Positions 1-6,866 of a DNA stretch of 10,778 nt are shown here, piece by piece. The DNA comes from JAJECS01 sp034428595 (GTDB lineage: Bacteria; Chloroflexota; UBA11872). Position 1 is the stretch's first letter. Every line of letters begins with the position of its first letter. Made by a program: the position numbers and the translations under genes. The stretch is taken from NCBI GenBank assembly GCA_034428595.1, contig DAOUHO010000038.1:1-10778 (forward strand). The letters are read 5' to 3'. The notes under the pieces are model-generated. The model worked only from the letters and a program-made list of their open reading frames with translations, did not search any database and was not told the origin of the DNA.

Positions 1-46
1 CGACAGCGGTGCGGGTTCCGTCCCTGTAGCGGGCTTGGCTGATCAT
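1..46 (-). CDS. Sialidase-like (Asp-box) protein, fourth array copy, 5' end only
   Basis: The ATG is the complement of 44-46 and only 15 codons (MISQARYRDGTRTAV) are inside the window; the rest lies beyond the left edge. These 15 codons are identical in DNA and protein to the start of the complete gene whose ATG is at 1280. A GGGGAGC ribosome binding site sits just upstream, also identical. It follows the stop of that gene after 34 bp, in the same direction, so it is the distal known member of the tandem operon. What lies beyond base 1 is unknown: it may be full length, truncated, or followed by more copies. Membership of the family is inferred only from this identical start. Confidence 0.8.
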   Translation of the reverse strand, partial: MISQARYRDGTRTAV

Positions 47-116
47 GCGTGCTCCCCGTTTGGGAATTGGCGGGCGGCGCTCAAGCGTCGGTCGAGATAT
101 CGATGACGGCGCGGCG
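1..116. repeat. Exact 116-bp direct repeat, left copy (pairs with 1235-1350)
   Basis: Bases 1-116 match 1235-1350 without a mismatch; the first difference is C at 117 against A at 1351. The repeat spans 46 bp of gene start, the 34-bp spacer with its ribosome binding site, and the last 36 bp of the preceding gene. It may extend further left, outside the window. The period is 1234 bp, exactly one gene plus spacer. Confidence 0.95.
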
Positions 117-1280
117 CATGCGTTGCACGGGCAACCCGTGCGTCCCCATCTCGCGGGTGAAATCGGAATCCGAGTAGATCACGTGCAGCTTGCCGTCGCG
201 CTGCATCGTCGTGGTATACGAGCATCCCGGACCGGTGTGGAAGCAGAACGGCGCTTCCCAGCGATGCCCGGTGCCGTCGATGCTGATCATCACGTGCGTC
301 ACTTGCGGATGGCCATAGGCCCCGCGTCCCGAAGTGCACGCGAGCACGCCGTTCGGCAACACCTGCAGCTGCGGCTTCACCGCCGGCCACCCGGTCGACT
401 CGGGCGCGTCCCAGGTCCTTCCTCCGTCGCGCGACCGCGCCTGCCACAGGGGCGAATACGAGCCCGTGCGCATCACGCACAGGATGTCGCCGTTGGGCAG
501 CTTAGCCATGTGGGCTTCGTCGATGCCATCGTCGACGGACCTGTCGCTGATCCCGTAGACCGGCTGCACCTCGTCGGGATCGAACTGAGTCACATAATCC
601 CACGAGTGCCCGCCGTCGCCGGAGCGCACGATGAAGACGCCGAAGAGGTATTTCCAGATGCGGCCGTGGGCCTCGTGGCGCCACCGGTCCTCGGGGAGCA
701 TCTTGCACCACTCCATGGCCGCCAGCAGATCGCCGTCGTCCATTTCGAGAACCGGCGAGTAGGCCTGATATGACGCGCGCCCCCACGGCATGCCGGCAAC
801 CTTGAACTTGATCGTCTCGAGCAGTTGGCCGTCGCCAGAGGCCCGCTGAAAGCGGAAGGTTGGGTCGTCCTGCTGGAACTCGTCGTGCATGTGGCGGCCG
901 GCATAGCCGACGTCGTGCTGCAGCTGCGTGTTGTGGCCGATGTGAGCGATCGTTCCGTCGCCGAGGTAGCCGATGGAGACGCCAAAGCGGTCGATGATGC
1001 GGCCGGTTTGCGGGTCACGGAAGACGAGCGGATAGTCGTCCCGCGCCGGTTGCCAGGTTTCGCCGTCGTCATAGGACTCGATGACGCGGTCGGTGTCCTC
1101 GTCGGCGGTGTGCTCGCGGCCGTGCTGCGAGCGCGCGAAGGACAGCACGAGCCGGCCGTCCAGCTCCAGGATCCCGGGAAAATTTACGATGCTATCGGTG
1201 TCTTCGACCCAGGTGTCCACGCGCTCGAGGGTGACGACAGCGGTGCGGGTTCCGTCCCTGTAGCGGGCTTGGCTGATCAT
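81..1280 (-). CDS. Sialidase-superfamily (BNR/Asp-box) protein, array copy 1
   Basis: 399 residues, predicted six-bladed beta-propeller of the sialidase/neuraminidase superfamily (BNR_2-like). Asp-box motifs S-x-D-x-G-x-x-W are visible at residues 69-76 (SYDDGETW), 220-227 (SGDGGHSW) and 283-290 (SRDGGRTW), with a degenerate one at 333-341 (SIDGTGHRW). A family-style Arg (MRTGS, residue 271) precedes the third box, and a Tyr-bearing strand (CSYTTTMQRDGK, 353-364) follows the fourth. The N-terminal Arg-Ile-Pro motif of true sialidases is not seen; the matching stretch reads VNFPGILELDGRL. There is no signal peptide or membrane segment, so the protein is probably cytoplasmic. The substrate is unknown; cleavage of sialic acid should not be assumed. 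A GGGGAGC ribosome binding site lies about four bases before ATG. By eye it is about 87% identical to copy 2 (roughly 51 differences). Confidence 0.85.
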   Translation of the reverse strand: MISQARYRDGTRTAVVTLERVDTWVEDTDSIVNFPGILELDGRLVLSFARSQHGREHTADEDTDRVIESYDDGETWQPARDDYPLVFRDPQTGRIIDRFGVSIGYLGDGTIAHIGHNTQLQHDVGYAGRHMHDEFQQDDPTFRFQRASGDGQLLETIKFKVAGMPWGRASYQAYSPVLEMDDGDLLAAMEWCKMLPEDRWRHEAHGRIWKYLFGVFIVRSGDGGHSWDYVTQFDPDEVQPVYGISDRSVDDGIDEAHMAKLPNGDILCVMRTGSYSPLWQARSRDGGRTWDAPESTGWPAVKPQLQVLPNGVLACTSGRGAYGHPQVTHVMISIDGTGHRWEAPFCFHTGPGCSYTTTMQRDGKLHVIYSDSDFTREMGTHGLPVQRMRRAVIDISTDA

Positions 1281-1350
1281 GCGTGCTCCCCGTTTGGGAA
1301 TTGGCGGGCGGCGCTCAAGCGTCGGTCGAGATATCGATGACGGCGCGGCG
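1235..1350. repeat. Exact 116-bp direct repeat, right copy (pairs with 1-116)
   Basis: This is the second copy of the junction repeat, covering the start of array copy 1, the spacer and the end of array copy 2. The equivalent junction between copies 2 and 3 (about 2470-2590) is only similar, with a 37-bp spacer and many differences. The exact identity is therefore specific to these two junctions. Confidence 0.95.
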
Positions 1351-2514
1351 AATGCGTTGCACCGGCAGTCCGTGCGTTCCCATGTCGCGCGTGAAGTCGG
1401 AGTCCGAAAAGATGACGTGCATCTTGCCGTCGCGCTGCATGGTCGTGGTATAGGAGCAGCCCGGACCGGTGTGGAAGCAGAACGGGGCTTCCCAGCGATG
1501 CCCGGTGCCGTCGATGCTGATCATCACGTGCGTCACCTGGGGATGGCCGTAGGCCCCGCGCCCGGAGGAGCACACCAGCACGCCGTTCGGCAACACCTGC
1601 AACTGCGGCTTCACCGCCGGCCATCCGGTCGACTCGGGCGGGTCCCAGGTCCGGCCGCCGTCGCGCGACCGCGCCTGCCACAGGGGCGAATACGAGCCGG
1701 TGCGGAGCATGCAGAGGATGTCGCCGTTGGGGAGCTTGGCCATGTGGGCTTCATCGAACCCCTCGTCCACGGATCTGTCGCTGATCCCGTAGACCGGCTT
1801 CACCTCGTCGGGATCGAACTGGGTCACGTACTCCCACGTGTGCCCGCCGTCGCCGGAGCGCACGATGAAGACGCCGAAGAGATATTTCCAGATGCGGCCG
1901 TGGGCCTCGTGGCGCCACCGTTCTTCAGGAAGCAGCTTGACCCACTCCATGGCCGCCAGCAGGTCGCCGTCGTCAAGCTCGACGATGGGCGAATAGACCT
2001 GGTATGACGTCCGCCCCCAGGGCATGCCGGGCACCTTGAATTTGATCGTCTCCAGCAGTTGGCCGTCGCCCGAGGCCCGCTGAAAGCGGAACGTCGGGTC
2101 GTCCTGCTGGAACTCGTCGTGCATGCGGGCGCCGGCATAGCCGACGTCGTGCTGCAGCTGCGTGTTGTGGCCGATGTGAACGATCGTGCCGTCGCCGAGG
2201 TAGCCGATGGATCCGCCGAAAGCATCGATCTGGCGGCCGGTCACCGGGTCATGAAAGGCGAGCGGGAAGTCTTCCGGCGCGGGCTGCCAGGTCTCGCCAT
2301 CGTCGTAGGACTCCATGATGCGGTTGGGGTCCTCGTCGGCGGTGTGCTCGGCGCCGTGGCGCGAGCGCGCGTGGTACAGCACCAGCCGGTCGTCCAGCTC
2401 CAGAATTCCCGGAAAGTTCACGATGCTCTCGGTGTCTTCGATCCAGGTGTCGATTCGCTCCAGGGTGACCGTGGCGCTGCGGGTCCCGTCGCTGTAACGG
2501 GCTTGGTCGATCAT
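1315..2514 (-). CDS. Sialidase-superfamily (BNR/Asp-box) protein, array copy 2
   Basis: 399 residues and collinear with copy 1 without gaps. Asp-boxes fall at the same residues (SYDDGETW 69-76, SGDGGHTW 220-227, SRDGGRTW 283-290, degenerate SIDGTGHRW 333-341). There is no secretion signal. The start chosen is the ATG at 2514 (MIDQARYSDG), because it aligns with the starts of the other copies and is preceded by AGGGAGC. The frame stays open further upstream to about 2718, but that extension would overlap the end of copy 3 in another frame and is unlikely. The gene begins 37 bp after the stop of copy 3 and ends 34 bp before the start of copy 1, so all are probably co-transcribed. Most differences from copy 1 are in the N-terminal third and are often conservative, consistent with a functional paralogue rather than a decaying one. 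Confidence 0.85.
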   Translation of the reverse strand: MIDQARYSDGTRSATVTLERIDTWIEDTESIVNFPGILELDDRLVLYHARSRHGAEHTADEDPNRIMESYDDGETWQPAPEDFPLAFHDPVTGRQIDAFGGSIGYLGDGTIVHIGHNTQLQHDVGYAGARMHDEFQQDDPTFRFQRASGDGQLLETIKFKVPGMPWGRTSYQVYSPIVELDDGDLLAAMEWVKLLPEERWRHEAHGRIWKYLFGVFIVRSGDGGHTWEYVTQFDPDEVKPVYGISDRSVDEGFDEAHMAKLPNGDILCMLRTGSYSPLWQARSRDGGRTWDPPESTGWPAVKPQLQVLPNGVLVCSSGRGAYGHPQVTHVMISIDGTGHRWEAPFCFHTGPGCSYTTTMQRDGKMHVIFSDSDFTRDMGTHGLPVQRIRRAVIDISTDA

Positions 2515-2551
2515 GGTTGCTCCCTGCCTTCGGCTGAACGAGAGGCGCCGC

Positions 2552-3760
2552 TCAGGCGTCGGTCGAGATGTCGAAGACCGCGCGCCGAATGCGCTGCACC
2601 GGCAGCCCGTGCGTTCCCATGTCGCGCGTGAAGTCGGAATCCGAATAGAACACATGCAGCTTGCCGTCGCGCTGCATGGTCGAGGTGTACGAGCAACCCG
2701 GGCCGGTGTGGAAGGCAAACGGCGCTTCCCAGTTGTTCCCGGTACCGTCGATGCTAATCATCACGTGCGTCACCTGGGGATGGCCGTAGGACCCGCGCCC
2801 CGAGGCGCACACGAGCACGTCATTCGGCAGCACTTGCAGCTGCGGCTTGGCCCCCGGCCACCCCATCGGCTCGGGCGTATCCCAGGTCCGACCGCCGTCG
2901 CGCGACCGCGCCTGCCACAGAGGCGAATACGAGCCCGTGCGCATCACGCACAGGATGTCGCCGTTGGGCAGCTTGGTCATGTGGGCTTCGTCGAACCCCT
3001 CGTCGACGGGCCGGTCGCTGATCCCGTAGACCGGCTTGATCTCGTCGGGATCGAACTGGGTCACGTAGTCCCACGAGCGCCCACCGTCGCCGGAGCGCAC
3101 GATGAAGACGCCGAAGAGATATTTCCAAATGCGGCCATGGGCCTCGTGGCGCCACCGGTCCTCGGGGAGCACCTGGCACCACTCCATGGCCGCCAGCAGA
3201 TCGCCATCGTCCATCTCGAGGATGGGCGAGTAGACCTGGTATGACCGGCGCCCCCAGGGCATGCCGGCAACCTTGAACCAAAAACGCTCCAGCAGTTGCT
3301 GGCCGTCGCCCGAGGCCCGCTGGAAGCGGAACGTGGGGTCGTCCTGCTGAAACTGCTCGTGCATGTGTCCCTTGGCGCGGTCATAGCCGTTGTCGAGATG
3401 CACCCGGGTGTTGTGGCTCATGTGAACCAGCGTGCCGTCGCGAAGACGGCCGGTACCGCCGGCAAAGCCGTCGCTGGTGTGTCCGGAGAACGGGTCACGC
3501 GTGGTGAGTGGGTTGTCATTGGGCGCGGGCTGCCAGGTCTGGCCGTCGTCGAAGGACTCGATGGTGCGGGCGGGATCCTCTTTGTGGGCGTGCTCACCGC
3601 CGTGGCGCGAGCGCGCGTAGGTCAGGTTGAGCCGGCCGTCCAACTCCACGAGCGAGGGAAAGTTCACGATGCTCTCGGTGTCTTGGATCAACGTGTCGAT
3701 TCGCTCGACGCGAATCGTCGCCGTGCGTCCGTCGCGGATATAGGTGGCCTCGGTAATCAT
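2552..3760 (-). CDS. Sialidase-superfamily (BNR/Asp-box) protein, array copy 3 (operon-proximal)
   Basis: 402 residues; the most divergent of the three complete copies and the first to be transcribed. It has three extra residues, from small insertions around residues 126-160 (GYDRAKGHMHEQ and GQQLLERFWFK). Asp-boxes are SFDDGQTW (69-76), SGDGGRSW (223-230), SRDGGRTW (286-293) and a degenerate SIDGTGNNW (336-344). The first 130 residues differ considerably from the other copies, whereas the middle and end are nearly the same, including a shared FQQDDPTFRFQRASGDGQ block. The N-terminal Arg-Ile-Pro motif is again absent and no signal peptide is seen. ATG at 3760 is preceded by GGGGAGC at good spacing. 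A 7-bp-stem hairpin lies about 20 bases upstream of the start. The function is a predicted beta-propeller hydrolase or lyase acting on a sugar derivative; the substrate is unknown. Confidence 0.85.
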   Translation of the reverse strand: MITEATYIRDGRTATIRVERIDTLIQDTESIVNFPSLVELDGRLNLTYARSRHGGEHAHKEDPARTIESFDDGQTWQPAPNDNPLTTRDPFSGHTSDGFAGGTGRLRDGTLVHMSHNTRVHLDNGYDRAKGHMHEQFQQDDPTFRFQRASGDGQQLLERFWFKVAGMPWGRRSYQVYSPILEMDDGDLLAAMEWCQVLPEDRWRHEAHGRIWKYLFGVFIVRSGDGGRSWDYVTQFDPDEIKPVYGISDRPVDEGFDEAHMTKLPNGDILCVMRTGSYSPLWQARSRDGGRTWDTPEPMGWPGAKPQLQVLPNDVLVCASGRGSYGHPQVTHVMISIDGTGNNWEAPFAFHTGPGCSYTSTMQRDGKLHVFYSDSDFTRDMGTHGLPVQRIRRAVFDISTDA

Positions 3761-3778
3761 CGGCGCGCTCCCCGATTA

Positions 3779-3797
3779 GCCCGCGATATGCGCGGGC
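3779..3797. promoter_or_regulatory. Small hairpin upstream of array copy 3
   Basis: GCCCGCG (3779-3785) and CGCGGGC (3791-3797) form a perfect 7-bp stem with a five-base ATATG loop. It lies 18 bases upstream of the ATG at 3760 and just upstream of the GGGGAGC ribosome binding site, so it would be in the 5' untranslated region if transcription starts further upstream. No T-run follows on the minus strand, so a terminator is unlikely. A role in leader stability or translation is conjecture. Confidence 0.4.
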
Positions 3798-3887
3798 CGC
3801 TCCCATTTGGTCCCTACCATGCCTCAATTCGTCGCCGCGCGCCGAATGGGGCGGTTGGCGGCTTAAGCGCCTAAGAAAGCTCGGGAC

Positions 3888-3978
3888 AGCCTCACCAGGC
3901 TCACCCCAATCCGTTCGATGCACCCATCGACAAGCTCAGAGCCTGCCCTGAGTTCACCGAAGGGGCGAACGAATTGGG
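3888..3978. repeat. Compound REP-like palindromic repeat in the gap between fhs and the array
   Basis: Nested inverted repeats are visible. The outer arms CCCAATCCGTTCG (3905-3917) and CGAACGAATTGGG (3966-3978) pair over 13 bp with one mismatch. Between them, TCGACAAGCTCAG (3927-3939) and CTGAGTTCACCGA (3948-3960) form an imperfect inner stem around CTCAG/CTGAG. To the left, AGCCT-CACC-AGGCT (3888-3901) makes a further small hairpin. The GACAAGCTCAG...CTGAG core resembles dispersed extragenic palindromes common in many environmental bacterial genomes. On the minus strand it falls between fhs and the sialidase-like operon, where it could attenuate or end readthrough. The remainder of the gap (3761-4018) shows no credible gene. 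Confidence 0.65.
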
Positions 3979-4018
3979 ATGCATATCGGCCGTAGCGTGC
4001 TCCTAGCTCGGAGATTCC

Positions 4019-5701
4019 TCAGGCCAGCCCCGAGATCGTTCCGTCCGGCGTCACATCCATACCCACGGCAAACGGTCGCCGCGGCAGGCCCGGCATCGTC
4101 AGAATGTCGCCGGTCAGCGGCACCACGAACCCCGCGCCCGCCGACAGCCGCACGTCGCGCACCGTGATGCGGAAGCCCTCGGGCCGGCCCCGCAGCGACG
4201 CGTTGTCGGACAGCGAGTACTGCGTCTTCGCCATGCAGACGGGGAATCCTCGCGCCACGCCGCGGTCCATGCGCCGCAGCCGCCGCTCCACGCCTGCCGC
4301 GTAGTCCACGCCGTCCGCCCCGTAGACCTCGCGCGCGACGGTCTCGATCTTTTCGGTGAGGGTGGCTTCGGGCTCGTACAAGGGTGCGAATGCATCTCCG
4401 CCGCTCTCCAGCGTGGCCAGCACCTGCCGCGCCAGATCTTCGCCGCCCGCGGCCCCGTCGGCGAACACGGTGGACTCCGCCGCCGGCACTCCCAACGCCC
4501 CGGCTGCCTGCATCACCAGATCCACCTCGGCGTCCGTGTCGGTCGGGAAGCGATTGACCGCCACCACCACCGGCAGCCCGAACTTGGCCATGTTCGCCGC
4601 GTGCGCTTCCAGGTTTGGCAAGCCCGCGCGCAATGCCTCCAGGTCCTCGGTGTCGAGCTCGCGCCGGTCGGCGCCGCCGTGCAGCTTGAGCGCGCGCACC
4701 GTGGCGACCAGCACCGCCAGCCGGGGGCGCAGCCCGCCCGCCGGACACTTGATGTTGAGAAATTTCTCCGCGCCCAAATCGGCCCCGAATCCGGCTTCGG
4801 TCACCACCAGGTCCGCCAGCTTCAGCGCCAGCCGGGTCGCGATGAGCGTGCTGCACCCGTGCGCGATATTTCCGAACGGTCCGCCGTGAATCAGCGCTGG
4901 ACCGCCCTCCAGGTTCTGCACCAGGTTGGGCAGCACCGCGTCACGCATCACCACGGCCATGGCGCCCTGCGCCTCCAGCTCGGCGGCGGTGACGTAGGCG
5001 CCGCGCCCGCGGTCGGCCACCGCGATGCGTCCACAGCGATCCTTCAGATCCGCCAGGTCGCGCGCCAGGCACAGGATCGCCATCACTTCGGACGCCGGCG
5101 TGATGTCGAATCCGGTCTCGCGCGGCACGCCGCGCGTGCGCCCGCCCAAGCCAACCACGATGTCGTGCAGCGCGCGGTCGTTCATGTCCATCACCCGCCG
5201 CCAGAGCACGCGCCGCGCGTCGATGTCGAGCTGGTTCCCCTGGTGCAGGTGGTTGTCCAGCATGGCCGCGAGCAGGTTGTGCGCCGCGCTCACCGCCGCG
5301 AAGTCGCCCGTGAAGTGCAGGTTGATGTCCTCCATCGGCAGCACCTGGGCGTAGCCGCCGCCCGCCGCGCCGCCCTTGACGCCGAACACCGGCCCCAGCG
5401 AGGGCTCGCGCGTGGCGCTGATAGCCCGGTGTCCCAGGCGGTGCAAGGCCTGCGTCAGCCCAATCGTCGTCGTGGTCTTGCCCTCGCCCACCGGCGTGGG
5501 GGTGATGGCCGTCACCAGCACCAGGTCGCCGTCCGGCGCGTCTTGCCGCGCCGCCATCGCCGCCTGCGTCACCTTGGCCTTGGTGCGGCCATACGGCTCG
5601 ATCTCATCGCCGCTTAAACCAACCTGCGCCGCGATTTTCTCGATGGGGCGCAGCCTGGCGGCTTGCGCGATCTCAATATCCGGCGGTTGCGAAGGGCTCA
5701 T
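4019..5701 (-). CDS. fhs: Formate-tetrahydrofolate ligase (10-formyl-THF synthetase)
   Basis: 560 residues, the usual length for the family. It catalyses ATP-dependent formation of 10-formyltetrahydrofolate from formate and tetrahydrofolate in the cytoplasm, feeding purine synthesis and one-carbon metabolism. Recognised from the N-terminal PIEKIAAQVGL segment (19-29), the ATP-binding loop TPTPVGEGKTTTTIG (67-81), REPSLGPVFGVKGGAAGGGY (98-117), then ALPMED-type INLHFTGD (126-133), the FDITPASEVMAILCL stretch (198-212) and a C-terminal PRRPFAVGMDV region. The start at 5701 (MSPSQPPD) is preceded by GGGAGAG; the open frame runs about 50 codons further upstream, but that part is not family-like and would consume the divergent promoter region. 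No folD or other C1 gene is adjacent. All major motifs look intact. Confidence 0.97.
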   Translation of the reverse strand: MSPSQPPDIEIAQAARLRPIEKIAAQVGLSGDEIEPYGRTKAKVTQAAMAARQDAPDGDLVLVTAITPTPVGEGKTTTTIGLTQALHRLGHRAISATREPSLGPVFGVKGGAAGGGYAQVLPMEDINLHFTGDFAAVSAAHNLLAAMLDNHLHQGNQLDIDARRVLWRRVMDMNDRALHDIVVGLGGRTRGVPRETGFDITPASEVMAILCLARDLADLKDRCGRIAVADRGRGAYVTAAELEAQGAMAVVMRDAVLPNLVQNLEGGPALIHGGPFGNIAHGCSTLIATRLALKLADLVVTEAGFGADLGAEKFLNIKCPAGGLRPRLAVLVATVRALKLHGGADRRELDTEDLEALRAGLPNLEAHAANMAKFGLPVVVAVNRFPTDTDAEVDLVMQAAGALGVPAAESTVFADGAAGGEDLARQVLATLESGGDAFAPLYEPEATLTEKIETVAREVYGADGVDYAAGVERRLRRMDRGVARGFPVCMAKTQYSLSDNASLRGRPEGFRITVRDVRLSAGAGFVVPLTGDILTMPGLPRRPFAVGMDVTPDGTISGLA

Positions 5702-5849
5702 ACGCTCTCCCACGCTGGCATGCGGCACGTCACGATCGGCGCTGGGCCCATTAAACCGCAGGCCGCATTCGCTGCACGACGCTCCCGGTGAAGCAGCCGC
5801 GCGGTATCGTTCAGGAAGTCCGGCTGGCGCAAGTGAGTGGGAACCGAGC
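5702..5849. promoter_or_regulatory. Divergent intergenic region between fhs and the polyol operon
   Basis: This 148-bp gap separates two outward-facing genes and must hold promoters for both fhs (minus) and the dehydrogenase operon (plus). On the minus strand, TTTAAT (complement of 5750-5755) is one base from a TATAAT -10 box and lies about 50 bases upstream of the fhs start. The hexamer 17 bases before it is a poor -35 match. I see no convincing plus-strand promoter and no clear operator palindrome. Confidence 0.35.
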
Positions 5850-6866
5850 ATGAAGGCCGCCTATCTCGAAGGGACCGCCGACATCCGGGTTCGCGAGTCC
5901 GCCGTCCCGGCTCCGGCGACCCATGAGGCCTTGATTCGCATTCGGTCCATCGGCATCTGCGCGTCCGACATCCACTACTACGAGCACGGGCGTATCGGGC
6001 GCTTCGTCGTGGAGCAGCCGCTGATCCTGGGACACGAGCCATCCGGTGAGATCGTTGCGGTCGGTACGGAGGTCTCACACCTCGCGCCCGGCGATCGCGT
6101 GTCGATCGAGCCCGGCGTTCCCTGCCATGCGTGCGAGCACTGCCAGGCCGGCCGCTACAACCTCTGCCCCGACGTGGTGTTCATGGCCACGCCGCCGGTG
6201 CACGGGGCCTTCGCTGAGTACGTCGTCCATCCCGCCGCGCGCTGCTTCAAGATTCCCGACGGTATGAGCTACGACGCCGCGGCTCTCATCGAGCCGCTGT
6301 CGGTCGGGCTCTATGCCGTGGAGCGGGGTCGCGCGGTGCTGGGAGATCGGGCCGTGATTCTGGGGGCCGGGCCCATCGGCCTGGTGACCCTGCTGAGCCT
6401 GAAGAGCCAGGGCATCGACGCCGTGACGGTCGTCGACGTCGTCGACTTTCGTCTCGAGAAGGCCCGCGAGCTGGGCGCCGAGCGCACCGTGGATGCCCGC
6501 GAGGTCAATGTCGACACGGAGCTCGCCGACAGCTTCGACGTGGTCTTCGAGACCGCCGGCGCGCCGGCCACCGTGGTGCAGACGATTCGCCTGGCCGCCA
6601 GGGGAGGTCGCGTGGTCCTCGTTGGACTCAGCCCCGACGACTCCGCGCCCATCGACACCAACCACATCATCGACAAGGGGCTCGACGTGATGGGCGTGTT
6701 CCGCTATGCCCACACCTGGCCCAAGGCTATCGAGCTTGTGGCCTCGGGACGCGTCGACCTGGCGCCGCTCGTCTCGGCCCACTACCCGCTCGACGACGTC
6801 CAGGAAGCCATGGACTTCGCCCGATCCCGCAAGGACGCCTGCATCAAGGTCATGGTCGAGCCCTAG
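5850..6866 (+). CDS. Zinc-dependent medium-chain alcohol/polyol dehydrogenase (sorbitol/xylitol dehydrogenase type)
   Basis: 338 residues, a normal length for this family. It probably oxidises a sugar alcohol to a ketose with NAD. Catalytic zinc ligands are visible as Cys37 (GICASDIHYY), His62-Glu63 (GHEPSGE) and Glu148 (IEPLSVG). The structural zinc site has four cysteines at 92, 95, 98 and 106. The Rossmann motif GAGPIG (172-177) is followed by Asp196 at the end of the next strand (VTVVDVV), favouring NAD over NADP. The CASDIHYYEHGRIG stretch is typical of sorbitol/xylitol/L-iditol dehydrogenases. The start ATG at 5850 fits the family N-terminus (MKAAYLEG) with a modest GTGGGAA upstream; the open frame further upstream is antisense to fhs. 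It overlaps the next gene by one base and precedes a xylulokinase, so xylitol or D-arabitol is a plausible substrate by context. Confidence 0.92.
   Translation: MKAAYLEGTADIRVRESAVPAPATHEALIRIRSIGICASDIHYYEHGRIGRFVVEQPLILGHEPSGEIVAVGTEVSHLAPGDRVSIEPGVPCHACEHCQAGRYNLCPDVVFMATPPVHGAFAEYVVHPAARCFKIPDGMSYDAAALIEPLSVGLYAVERGRAVLGDRAVILGAGPIGLVTLLSLKSQGIDAVTVVDVVDFRLEKARELGAERTVDAREVNVDTELADSFDVVFETAGAPATVVQTIRLAARGGRVVLVGLSPDDSAPIDTNHIIDKGLDVMGVFRYAHTWPKAIELVASGRVDLAPLVSAHYPLDDVQEAMDFARSRKDACIKVMVEP

Noticed and set aside
2515..2718. N-terminal extension of array copy 2 by 68 residues
   Set aside because: The extension overlaps the end of copy 3 in another frame, is not shared by the other copies, and the ATG at 2514 has a good ribosome binding site and aligns with the family start.
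45..3244. Plus-strand open frames of about 242 codons recurring opposite each sialidase-like gene (45-773, 1279-2007, 2513-3244)
   Set aside because: They recur because the copies are homologous and the sequence is GC-rich. They show no domain motifs, are Arg/His/Pro-rich, and have no support beyond being open.
1..3760. The repeated array as a CRISPR or satellite-type repeat
   Set aside because: The repeat unit is a full protein-coding gene with intact frames; there is no spacer-repeat architecture.
5376..5849. Upstream extension of the polyol dehydrogenase frame
   Set aside because: It is antisense to fhs and shows no family similarity; the dehydrogenase begins normally at 5850.
5702..5851. 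N-terminal extension of fhs up to 5851
   Set aside because: The added residues are not family-like and would overlap the start of the divergent dehydrogenase; the ATG at 5701 has GGGAGAG upstream and gives the standard length.
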